Assembly (NCBI RefSeq): GCF_021401125.1
Contig: NZ_JACBFQ010000003.1
Coordinates: forward strand, 357,780-421,779
Source: Xanthobacter sp. NM-59
Lineage (GTDB): Bacteria; Pseudomonadota; Alphaproteobacteria; Rhizobiales; Xanthobacteraceae
Direction of reading: 5' to 3'
DNA: 64,000 nucleotides
Shown: positions 54,490-61,675 of the stretch, piece after piece
Position numbering within the stretch: position 1 is the first letter of the stretch
How the letters are laid out: each line of letters starts with the position of its first letter
Program-made: the position numbers and the translations under genes
The notes under the pieces: generated by a model
Told to the model about the DNA's origin: nothing
Database searches by the model: none
What the model saw: only the letters and a program-made list of their open reading frames with translations

Positions 54490-56229
54490 TCACGCCTTGG
54501 CCGTGATGCGCTGCTTGTAATAGGCGTCCTTCTCGTCGTCGGAGATGGGGATGACATAAGGCTGGATGGCCCGCTTCTCGCAGCCCATCGTGCCATCCTC
54601 CTGCTTGCCCAGGAGCACGTGGCACTTCCAGTCCTCGTCGTTGCGCTCGGCGAAGTCGGTGCGCCAGTGGTAGAGGCCCCAGCGGCTTTCCTGGCGATAG
54701 AGCGAGGCGCAGGCCGCCATGTCCGCGCAATCGAGGATGGAGGCCACTTCCATGGCGCGCATCAGCTCGTGGGAATCGCGGGCGACCATGGCCTCTTCCA
54801 TGTCCGCGCGCACTTCGGCGAAACGCTGCTGGGCCAGCTCGTATTTCTTGGTGACCTTCGGCGGCTGCAGGTAATCATTGACCAGGCGGCGCACCTTGTA
54901 CTCGATCTGGTTGGGCGGAATCCCGTCCTCGCGCTTGGTGGGGGCCAGAACGCGCTCCTGCTCCGCCAGCACGTCGGCGCGGTCATAGTCATCGAAATCC
55001 ACGTCGCGGATGAAGTCGATGGCATGCTCGCCGGCAATGGCGCCGTTGGTGAAGGCGCCCAGCATGTAATTGTGCGGCACGCTGGCCATGTCGCCAGCCG
55101 CATAGAGGCCGGGCACCGTGGTGCGGGCGAACTCGTCCACGAACACGCCGGACGCCGAATGGCCCGAGCAGAAGCCGATTTCCGAGATGTGCATCTCGAT
55201 CATGGTTTCCGCATAGCGGGTGCCGCGCTGCTCATGGAACCGCCCGCGCGAGGGGCGCTCCACCGTGTGCAGGATCTGCTCGATATGGTCGGCGGTTTCC
55301 TTCTTCAGATGGTTCAGACGCAGGAACACCGGGCCATTGCCCGACTGGAGCTCCTTGTAGAACTCCTGCATCATCTGGCCCGACCAGTAGTCGCACTCGA
55401 TGAAGCGCTCGCCATTGGCATTGGCGGTGTATCCGCCGAAGGGGCCGGCCACATAGGCGCAGGCGGGGCCGTTATAATCCTTGATGAGCGGGTTGATCTG
55501 GAAGCATTCGAGGTTCGCGAGCTTCGCCCCGGCGTGATAGGCCATGGCATAGCCTTCGCCGGAATTGGCGGCGTTCTCATAGGTGCCGAACAGATAGCCC
55601 GAGGTGGGCAGGCCCAGGCGGCCGGCCGCACCCATGCTCATGATGACCGACTTGGCGCGCACCACCAGGAATTCGGCGGTGCGGGTATTCACCGCAATGG
55701 CACCGGCGATGCGGCCGGATTTGCCCGTCAGCAGGCGGGTCGCCATGTAGCGGTTGGAAATGAGGATGCGGGCGCGGCGGAGTTGGCGATAAAGCGCCTT
55801 CTTCACGGTCTCGCCATTGGGCATGGGCAGCACATAGGTGCCCATGTGGTGGACCTTCTTGACGTCGTAATCGCCGTTTTCGTCCTTCTGGAAGCGGATG
55901 CCGAAGCGATCCAGCTCCTGAATCATCTCGAAGCAGTTTTCCGCATATTTCAACACCGCCGCCTGGTCGACGATCCCATCATTGGCGATGGTGATTTCCT
56001 TCGTATACTGCTCAGGCGTCGAGTGGCCGGGAATAACCGCGTTGTTGAGCCCGTCCATGCCCATGGAAATGGCGCCGGAGCGCTTCACATTGGCCTTTTC
56101 CAGCAACACCACCTTGGCGTCGGGATTCTTCATCTTGGCTTTGTAGGCCGCCATGGGGCCCGCCGTGCCGCCGCCGATAACCAGCACATCGCAGTCGATT
56201 TCCGAAAGTCCGGCCGTGATCTCGTCCAC
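54490..56229 (-). CDS. AprA-like FAD flavoprotein (fumarate reductase/adenylylsulfate reductase superfamily)
   Basis: A 579-residue flavoprotein. The FAD loop VLVIGGGTAGPMAAY is at residues 15-29. VKRSGAISMGMDGLNNAV aligns with the Asn region of AprA, SGHSASG near 355 with its active-site His, and RWGLYHWRTDFAERNDEDW near 523 with its C-terminus. Where APS reductases carry the HRF-x-P-x-RFKDGYGP stretch, this protein reads ECFQINPLIKDYNGP, so both Arg are missing. The GTG at 56229 is preferred because AAGGAGG lies at 56235-56241; a TTG at 56292 overlapping the previous stop is the alternative. The reaction is unknown: a two-electron redox step on an unassigned substrate, using the adjacent ferredoxin. 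Confidence 0.87.
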   Translation of the reverse strand: MDEITAGLSEIDCDVLVIGGGTAGPMAAYKAKMKNPDAKVVLLEKANVKRSGAISMGMDGLNNAVIPGHSTPEQYTKEITIANDGIVDQAAVLKYAENCFEMIQELDRFGIRFQKDENGDYDVKKVHHMGTYVLPMPNGETVKKALYRQLRRARILISNRYMATRLLTGKSGRIAGAIAVNTRTAEFLVVRAKSVIMSMGAAGRLGLPTSGYLFGTYENAANSGEGYAMAYHAGAKLANLECFQINPLIKDYNGPACAYVAGPFGGYTANANGERFIECDYWSGQMMQEFYKELQSGNGPVFLRLNHLKKETADHIEQILHTVERPSRGRFHEQRGTRYAETMIEMHISEIGFCSGHSASGVFVDEFARTTVPGLYAAGDMASVPHNYMLGAFTNGAIAGEHAIDFIRDVDFDDYDRADVLAEQERVLAPTKREDGIPPNQIEYKVRRLVNDYLQPPKVTKKYELAQQRFAEVRADMEEAMVARDSHELMRAMEVASILDCADMAACASLYRQESRWGLYHWRTDFAERNDEDWKCHVLLGKQEDGTMGCEKRAIQPYVIPISDDEKDAYYKQRITAKA

Positions 56230-56288
56230 GCGAGCCTCCTTCAATTCCGTGTTGGGCTGAACTTGAACAGTTCCAGCCGGGGCGTCGG

Positions 56289-56639
56289 TCAAGGAATTGC
56301 ATTGGCCGGAGAAAAGTCATTTCTTCCTTCCATATCAGATAGATGTGAGAGTTCCTGGAGGAGCGCCCAGGGGTAAATGCCCCGGTCGTGGCCGTCGGAG
56401 AAGGAGAGGTTGAGGCCGTAGCTGCCGAGCAGGCTGACCTCGGTGAGGATGATGTCGGCGCGCACCGGCGCCTCGATGCCCATGAGGCGCAGCCGCTTTT
56501 CCCCGGCCGATTGGGAATGGGCGCGCAAGAGCGGAGCCGCCAGCGCCTCGCGTGTGCCATCCTCCCACACGAGGGTGAGCCGGCTCTTGTCGGCCGACAG
56601 GCGAATCTCCACCGGGGGATTGGGATTGGGCGGGGTCAT
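56289..56639 (-). CDS. DUF971 (GBBH-like N-terminal domain) protein
   Basis: A 116-residue protein. RLSADKSRLTLVWEDGTREA, then LLRAHSQSAGE and LSFSDGHDRGIYPWALLQEL are the DUF971 landmarks. Members occur alone or next to iron-sulfur and Mrp/ApbC-type genes, and as the N-terminus of gamma-butyrobetaine hydroxylase. No enzyme activity is assigned. It is the first gene of the minus-strand redox operon, 59 bases before the flavoprotein start used here, and shares a 130-base divergent region with fdxA. A role in cluster or flavin handling for the operon is inference. Confidence 0.88.
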   Translation of the reverse strand: MTPPNPNPPVEIRLSADKSRLTLVWEDGTREALAAPLLRAHSQSAGEKRLRLMGIEAPVRADIILTEVSLLGSYGLNLSFSDGHDRGIYPWALLQELSHLSDMEGRNDFSPANAIP

Positions 56640-56704
56640 GGGCGCGTCTCCGTGCAGGATCGCGCAAGATCAGCACCACGCCTGACGGCGCCGATAGCAA
56701 CAAC

Positions 56705-56735
56705 TTGACAGACCCCACGCACGGCCGCCGCTAGA
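56705..56735 (+). promoter_or_regulatory. Candidate fdxA-fpr promoter
   Basis: TTGACA at 56705-56710 is followed about 19 bases later by GCTAGA, an acceptable -10. The ATG of fdxA is 35-40 bases further on. The opposite-strand DUF971 gene starts at 56639, so divergent regulation from the same 130 bases is likely. Confidence 0.45.
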
Positions 56736-56769
56736 CCGAGAGCCATCATCACCATTTCAGGACGCGATC

Positions 56770-57105
56770 ATGGCCTTTGTCGTCACCGAGAACTGTATCC
56801 GCTGCAAATACACCGATTGCGTGGAGGTCTGTCCGGTGGACTGCTTCCACGAGGGCGAGAACATGCTCGTCATCAATCCCGAAACCTGCATCGACTGCGG
56901 CGTGTGCGAGCCCGAATGCCCCGCCGACGCCATCGTGGCCGACAGCGCGGAGGGGGCGGAGCCCTGGCTTGAGATCAACCGCAAATACGCCGCCTTGTGG
57001 CCCTCCATCGAAGCCCGCATCGAGCCCCTTTCCGATGCCGAGGACTGGAACGGCCGCCCCGACAAGCTCCCCCTCCTCAGCGACAAGGCCGCCGACGCCC
57101 GCTGA
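56770..57105 (+). CDS. fdxA: Seven-iron ferredoxin (FdxA type)
   Basis: A 111-residue 3Fe-4S/4Fe-4S ferredoxin. [20 protein letters not shown] followed by CPVDCF and then [16 protein letters not shown] gives the full cysteine pattern. The C-terminal part (about 60-111) is the extension seen in Azotobacter FdI and rhizobial FdxA. Length is normal. The gene is followed after 26 bases by a ferredoxin-NADP reductase gene, so the two form an NADPH-ferredoxin couple that could feed the divergent AprBA-like proteins. Confidence 0.95.
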   Translation: MAFVVTENCIRCKYTDCVEVCPVDCFHEGENMLVINPETCIDCGVCEPECPADAIVADSAEGAEPWLEINRKYAALWPSIEARIEPLSDAEDWNGRPDKLPLLSDKAADAR

Positions 57106-57131
57106 CACCCGCCAGCCCCACGGACACAGCC

Positions 57132-57944
57132 ATGACCCTGCCCCTTTCCGCCGAGGCCCTCGCCCAGCAGGCGCCCGACGGCATCTTCATCGAGACCGTC
57201 ACCAGCGTGACCCACTATACGGACCGCCTGTTCCGCTTCCGCACCACGCGGCCGGCGAGCTTCCGCTTCCGCTCCGGCGAGTTCGCCATGATCGGCCTGC
57301 TGGCGGAGGGAAAGCCGCTCTATCGCGCTTATTCCATCGCCAGCCCGTCCTGGGCGGAGGAGCTGGAATTCTTCTCCATCAAGGTGCCGGACGGCCCCCT
57401 CACCTCGCGCCTGCAGATGGTGCGCCCCGGCGACGGCCTGCTGATGCGCAAGAAGGCGACGGGCACCCTGGTGCTCGATGCCCTCACCCCCGGCCGGCGG
57501 CTCTACATGTTCTCCACCGGCACCGGCATCGCCCCGTTCGCGAGCCTGATCCGCGATCCGGAGACCTATGAGAAGTTCGACGAGGTCATCCTCACCCACA
57601 CCTGCCGCGAGGTGGCGGAGCTGAAATACGGCTTCGACATCGTGGAAGAGGCGCTCGGCGACCCGCTGGTGGGCGAATATGCGCAGGGCAAGCTGCGCCA
57701 TTATGCGACCGTCACCCGCGAGGACTATGCCCACACCGGCCGCATCACCGATCTCATGACCAGCGGCAAGCTCCATGCCGATCTCGGCGTGCCGCCGCTC
57801 GATCCGGCGGTGGATCGCGGCATGATCTGCGGTTCCCTCGCCATGCTCCGCGACACGCGCGACCTGCTACTGGCGGCCGGCCTGGACGAGGGCTCGAACG
57901 CCACCCCCGGCGCCTTCGTCACCGAGCGCGCCTTCGCCGAATAG
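57132..57944 (+). CDS. fpr: Ferredoxin-NADP+ reductase
   Basis: A 270-residue bacterial-type flavodoxin/ferredoxin reductase. FAD motif RAYSIASP is near residue 63, the NADP motif STGTGIAPFASLIRDPE near 133, and the C-terminal AFVTERAFAE ends with the typical short tail. The ATG at 57132 was chosen; the frame upstream overlaps fdxA. It exchanges electrons between NADPH and ferredoxin and is co-transcribed with fdxA by position. Confidence 0.95.
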   Translation: MTLPLSAEALAQQAPDGIFIETVTSVTHYTDRLFRFRTTRPASFRFRSGEFAMIGLLAEGKPLYRAYSIASPSWAEELEFFSIKVPDGPLTSRLQMVRPGDGLLMRKKATGTLVLDALTPGRRLYMFSTGTGIAPFASLIRDPETYEKFDEVILTHTCREVAELKYGFDIVEEALGDPLVGEYAQGKLRHYATVTREDYAHTGRITDLMTSGKLHADLGVPPLDPAVDRGMICGSLAMLRDTRDLLLAAGLDEGSNATPGAFVTERAFAE

Positions 57945-58126
57945 GCGCCCCGCAACAGGGTCGGCGCGCCCGACACGCGTGGCCCTGGAACCTGTTCGTG
58001 CGGCGTGGCGCTGGTTCGCGCGGCTGGAACGCGTCGGCTCGATCGGTTCGAGCATGTCACCGTTTCGGTGTGGCGGACAACACCCCCGCCCGCACACCAC
58101 GCCTCGGATGAGGCCGAAGAGATCGC

Positions 58127-58155
58127 CGGCGGCCCGGATCGACTCCGGGCCGCCG
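58127..58155. other. Perfect GC hairpin downstream of fpr
   Basis: CGGCGGCCCGG and CCGGGCCGCCG form an 11-bp stem around a 7-base loop, about 180 bases after fpr. No T-run follows on either strand, so it is either a weak terminator or a structural repeat. Confidence 0.4.
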
Positions 58156-58213
58156 TGCACGTGACGGCGGCGATGCTTGGCGGCGGTTTCTGCACCGCCA
58201 TCACGTTGCCCTG

Positions 58214-58266
58214 GAGCGCTTTCGAGCGAGGGGAAACCACCTCACGTGAAGAAAACACGCTCAATT
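58214..58266 (+). repeat. Dispersed palindromic repeat, well preserved copy
   Basis: It begins GAGCGCTTTCGAGCGAGG and ends with the arm GTGAAGAAAACACGCTCAA. It is the same element as the reverse complement of 37571-37625, with scattered substitutions. Confidence 0.75.
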
Positions 58267-58380
58267 GATGCTTTGAAGCGCCTTTGCGTGGAAGCCCCGC
58301 TTCGCGCTGAGGAACGGCCTCGACCTGTCCGTGGCCCGCGCGGCCCCGAACCGCGCGCGACCGCGAGCCGCGCGGCGCCC

Positions 58381-59028
58381 TCAGCCGATCTTGAAGGAGA
58401 GAACCTCGGTGGGCATCTCCACTCCGGGCATGTTCTTCGGATCAGCCACCGGCGGGTCGACCACCATGCGCACGGGCACCACCCCCGCCCAGACGGGGAA
58501 GTCGTAGTCCTCCGCCTCGTCCTCCGGCTGGCCGGTGCGCACCTTGGCGGACGCCTCGGTGATGGGCAGCGAAAGCAGGGTGGTGGCCTTCAGCTCCTTG
58601 TCCTTCACCGGCCGCAGGCGGTCCCACTGGCCGGGAATGAAGCCCTCCACGAAGCGCTGGAGCTGGTGGCGCTTCTCTTCCGGATCACTCACCATCTCGG
58701 CCTTGCCGAAGATCATCACCGAGCGGTGGTTGATGTTGTAATTGTAGGCCGAGCGCGCGAGCACCAGCCCGTCGAACAGGGAGACGGTGACGCACACCTC
58801 CTGCCCCTCCACCGCGCGGAGCATGCGGCTCGCGGCCGAGCCGTGCCAATAGATGCGGTCGCCGTCGCGCCATTGCAGGGTGGGGGTGACGATGGGCCGG
58901 CCCTCATGCACATAGGCCACGTTGCAGACCGGCATGGCATCCAGGATGGCGTGGATGGTCTGCGGCTCGTAGTTGGCCAGCCAGTGGTAGCGCTTGACGC
59001 GGGTGCGCTCGCTCGGGGCATCGGACAT
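58381..59028 (-). CDS. FMN-binding split-barrel protein (pyridoxamine 5'-phosphate oxidase-like)
   Basis: A 215-residue member of the COG3467/NimA-like flavin-binding group. HAILDAMPVCNVAYVHEG, PTLQWRDGDRIYWHGSAAS and CVTVSLFDGLVLARSAYNYN with NHRSVMIFG are typical. It is not a true PdxH by length or motifs. The ATG at 59028 was selected over one 63 bases upstream. It is divergent from a MocR/PdxR regulator gene, which very likely controls it. Substrate unknown. Confidence 0.87.
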   Translation of the reverse strand: MSDAPSERTRVKRYHWLANYEPQTIHAILDAMPVCNVAYVHEGRPIVTPTLQWRDGDRIYWHGSAASRMLRAVEGQEVCVTVSLFDGLVLARSAYNYNINHRSVMIFGKAEMVSDPEEKRHQLQRFVEGFIPGQWDRLRPVKDKELKATTLLSLPITEASAKVRTGQPEDEAEDYDFPVWAGVVPVRMVVDPPVADPKNMPGVEMPTEVLSFKIG

Positions 59029-59174
59029 CACGGGAAACTCGCCTTCGCGACAGGAATGGCGCACCATTGCCTCGCGCTCCGTCACGCGCATAGGTCCGCC
59101 GCGCTCACGCCGGATGGTGCCAGCGCGCGGGGGCTGCGTTCATTGTCGCCGCTCCTCCCCCCGATTTCCCTGCC

Positions 59175-60635
59175 ATGCTGCCCATCCCCCTCGACCGACA
59201 CTCCGCCGTGACCCTCCAGGAGCAGATCTGCGAGGCCCTGCGCGCGCGGATCGCCTGCGGCGCCCTGCCGGGCGGCGCGCAGCTCAGTGCCACGCGGGAG
59301 CTGGCGCGCGCGCTCGGCGTGTCGCGCAATACGGCGGTGCTTGCCTATGAGCGGCTGGCGAGCGAGGGCTTCGTGGAAATGCGCCCCCACCGGGGCGTGT
59401 TCGTCGCCGATCCGCCGCCGGGCGCGCCACCAATGGCGGAGCCGCTGCCGGCCCCAGCGGAGGCGCCGACCGGCGCCGCCGGCCCCCACCTTATCACCCG
59501 GGAGGATGCGCGCCCCATCTTCGACCTATGGTATGCGCGGCCGGACCCGCGTCTGTTTCCGGCCCATGCGTGGCGGCAGCTCGGCCATGCGGCTCTCGGC
59601 GCCTGCGCGGTGGGGCTCAGCACCTATGGCCCGGTGGGTGGCGAGCCGCGCCTGCGCCAGGCCATCGCCGATCATCTCGCCGTCCATCGCGGCCTCGCGG
59701 TGCGACCTGAACAGGTGGTGGTGACGAGCGGCGCCCAGGAAGCGCTCAACCTCATCGCCCGCCTGCTGCTCGAACCCGGTGACACGGTGGTGGTGGAGGA
59801 TCCCGGCTATGAAGCCGCCGCCCAGGTGTTCGAGGCCCACGGCGCGCGGATCGTGACCGCCCCGGTGGACGGAGAAGGGCTGGTGCCCGCGCTGGCCCCG
59901 GGGCTTCGCCCGCGCCTCATCTATGTCACGCCCGCCCACCAGTTTCCCACCGGCGTGGTGATGAGCCCCGCCCGGCGCGCCGCTTTGCTCGCCACCGCCG
60001 CCCGCCATGACGCGCTGGTGGTGGAGGATGACTATGACGGCGACATTCTGCTGGAGGGGCCACCGGCTGCCGCGCTCGCGGCTCTGGACGGGGGGCGCCG
60101 GACCATCTTCGTCGGCACCTTTTCCAAGACCCTCGGCTGCGGGCTGCGGCTCGGCTACATGGTGGTGCCCCCGCATCTGGCGGCCGCCGCCGAGGCGACC
60201 AAGAGCCTGATGAGCTACGGCCAATCCTGGCTCGACCAACAGATTCTCGCCGCCTTCCTGTCCCAGGCGCGCTACCAGCGCCACCTGAACCGCCTGCGCA
60301 CCGCCTGCCGCGCCCGGCGCGATGCGGCCCTCGCCGGCCTGCGCGAGACCTTCGGAAATACAGTGGCCGTATCCGGAGGCGCCGCCGGGCTCCACCTCTA
60401 CTGCACCCTGCCCGATGGCGCGCCCGAGGCGGCCCGGCTCGCCGCCGCGGCGCTCGCCGTGGGGGTGGGCCTGCACCCGGCCGAAGCCTGCGGCGTGCAC
60501 AGCGCAACGCGGGACCTGTCCCGCACCCTTCTCATCGGCTTCGGCGGCCTGACACCGGAGGAACTCGCGCTCGCCTTCACCCGCCTCCGCCAAGCCCTTG
60601 CGCCCGCTGCCGCGCGCCCGTGCGGCGACCGCTGA
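59175..60635 (+). CDS. MocR/PdxR-family regulator (GntR DNA-binding plus aminotransferase-like domain)
   Basis: A 486-residue fusion. The N-terminal winged helix has LQEQICEALRARIACGALPG then SATRELARALGVSRNTAVLA. A linker rich in Pro/Ala follows. The fold-type I domain includes TSGAQEALNLIARLLLEPGD, YVTPAHQFPTG and the PLP-lysine region GTFSKTLGCGLRLGY. Such proteins bind PLP and control vitamin B6, GABA or taurine genes. The start is the ATG at 59175. The divergent split-barrel gene is the probable target. Confidence 0.93.
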   Translation: MLPIPLDRHSAVTLQEQICEALRARIACGALPGGAQLSATRELARALGVSRNTAVLAYERLASEGFVEMRPHRGVFVADPPPGAPPMAEPLPAPAEAPTGAAGPHLITREDARPIFDLWYARPDPRLFPAHAWRQLGHAALGACAVGLSTYGPVGGEPRLRQAIADHLAVHRGLAVRPEQVVVTSGAQEALNLIARLLLEPGDTVVVEDPGYEAAAQVFEAHGARIVTAPVDGEGLVPALAPGLRPRLIYVTPAHQFPTGVVMSPARRAALLATAARHDALVVEDDYDGDILLEGPPAAALAALDGGRRTIFVGTFSKTLGCGLRLGYMVVPPHLAAAAEATKSLMSYGQSWLDQQILAAFLSQARYQRHLNRLRTACRARRDAALAGLRETFGNTVAVSGGAAGLHLYCTLPDGAPEAARLAAAALAVGVGLHPAEACGVHSATRDLSRTLLIGFGGLTPEELALAFTRLRQALAPAAARPCGDR

Positions 60636-60828
60636 GGCGCATGAAGGGTGCCGGCCGCCCCGGCGCGATGCACATAGCCCTTCGCGCAGGCAAAAGGCGC
60701 GCGCCCCTGGCATGCCCAATGCGCCCGCTTGGCGCAGGGCCTTGTCCGATGCGCGCCCTCCGCAAGGCTCACACGGAGGCTGGCGGGAACGCGTTACGCG
60801 GGCGAGAAACACAACCGCTGACCGGCGA

Positions 60829-60875
60829 GAGCAGTTTCGAGCAAGATGGACACCAGCTCGCGTGCAGGGAATGCG
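60829..60875 (+). repeat. Dispersed palindromic repeat, divergent copy
   Basis: GAGCAGTTTCGAGCAAGATGG followed by ACACCAGCTCGCGTG matches the left arm and centre of the repeat at 58214-58266; the right arm is replaced by the hairpin at 60892-60928. Confidence 0.6.
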
Positions 60876-60891
60876 CCGGCCCGACGATTTC

Positions 60892-60928
60892 GAGCATTTC
60901 CCTGTGCCCGCAAGACAGGGAAATGCTC
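60892..60928. repeat. Perfect 14-bp inverted repeat GAGCATTTCCCTGT
   Basis: GAGCATTTCCCTGT (60892-60905) pairs with ACAGGGAAATGCTC (60915-60928) around a 9-base loop. It follows the divergent dispersed repeat directly and ends CTCTAA, like many intergenic palindromes of Rhizobiales. Confidence 0.8.
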
Positions 60929-61021
60929 TAAGCCCTTGCCGGAAGCCTCCGCGCGCGAGACAACTGCCAGCCCCCCGGCGGCCGCTTTCGCGCCGCGCTC
61001 CCGCAAGAAAGGACCCTTCCG

Positions 61022-61582
61022 ATGGCGCCGGTGAACGAGCTCGATCCCCTGCCCTCCCCCTCGGGAAGCTATTGGAAGGCGTTCTTGATCGGCGAGATCC
61101 CCCATCTGGTGATTCTCGCCCTCACCATCGGCGGCGTCGCCTATATCAGCCTCATGCGCCGGCCCCTGGAATATTACTGGGACGTGGTGGCGGTCGTCAT
61201 CGCCAGCGTCTCCATCTATTCGGGCTGGCCGCAGGCGAAGAGCGACAAGCAGCGCTGGCGGCTGGTGTGGACCCAGGCGCTCCATTGGGCCGCCTTCCTC
61301 ATCACCATGCGCCTCGTCTTCCTGCCCTCGGTGCAGGCCATCGCGGATGTGGATTCCACCAATCTCGTGGTCCTGCTGCTGCTGGCGCTCGGCACCTTCG
61401 TGGCCGGTGTCCACGCGCCGTCCTGGCGCATGGCGCTCAATGGGGTGGTGATGGGCGCCAGCGTGCCCGCCGTGGCGTGGCTCGATCGCTCGGCCCTGGT
61501 GCTGGCCCTGGTGGCCATGGTGCTGGGCGCCATGGTGCTCGCTCTGGCCTGGTACCATTTCCGCGAGCGCGATACTTATTGA
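61022..61582 (+). CDS. Membrane protein of unknown function
   Basis: A 186-residue protein with about five or six hydrophobic helices (IPHLVILALTIGGVAYISLM, DVVAVVIASVSIYSGW, LHWAAFLITMRLVFLP, LVVLLLLALGTFVAGVHA, LVLALVAMVLGAMVLALAW). AKSDKQRWRLVWTQALHW is a basic cytoplasmic loop. I do not recognise the family. The ATG at 61022 opens the frame. The helicase gene follows 93 bases later, but with its own regulated promoter region. Confidence 0.75.
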   Translation: MAPVNELDPLPSPSGSYWKAFLIGEIPHLVILALTIGGVAYISLMRRPLEYYWDVVAVVIASVSIYSGWPQAKSDKQRWRLVWTQALHWAAFLITMRLVFLPSVQAIADVDSTNLVVLLLLALGTFVAGVHAPSWRMALNGVVMGASVPAVAWLDRSALVLALVAMVLGAMVLALAWYHFRERDTY

Positions 61583-61635
61583 GAGCCACACAAAGATACC
61601 ACCATCGGCGCCAGCTTGCCCGCCGGGGGCATCTT

Positions 61636-61650
61636 GTTCAATATTTGTTC
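61636..61650 (+). promoter_or_regulatory. LexA SOS box upstream of the UvrD-like helicase
   Basis: GTTC-AATATTT-GTTC is a perfect match to the alphaproteobacterial LexA consensus GTTC-N7-GTTC. It lies 25 bases before the helicase ATG at 61676, in a short A+T-rich island. It also argues against the earlier in-frame TTG at 61616, which would put the box inside the gene. Confidence 0.75.
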
Positions 61651-61675
61651 CCATCCGAACGATTCGTACGGGACG

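Larger units (their letters stand above)
57945..58380. other. Gene-free convergent region with hairpin and dispersed repeat
   Basis: It holds a perfect 11-bp GC hairpin (58127-58137 with 58145-58155) and a full copy of the dispersed repeat (58214-58266). The rest is GC-rich with TTCG-type echoes. No gene is supported. Confidence 0.55.
60636..61021. other. Gene-free region with dispersed repeat and a long hairpin
   Basis: The first 190 bases are GC-rich and featureless. The dispersed repeat copy (60829-60875) and a 14-bp hairpin (60892-60928) follow, leaving about 90 bases before the next gene. Confidence 0.55.

Noticed and set aside
54207..56229. Genuine APS reductase (aprBA) for sulfate reduction or sulfur oxidation
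   Set aside because: Expected substrate-binding arginines seem replaced, the AprB tail is missing, and no sat, qmo, aprM, dsr or sox gene is nearby.
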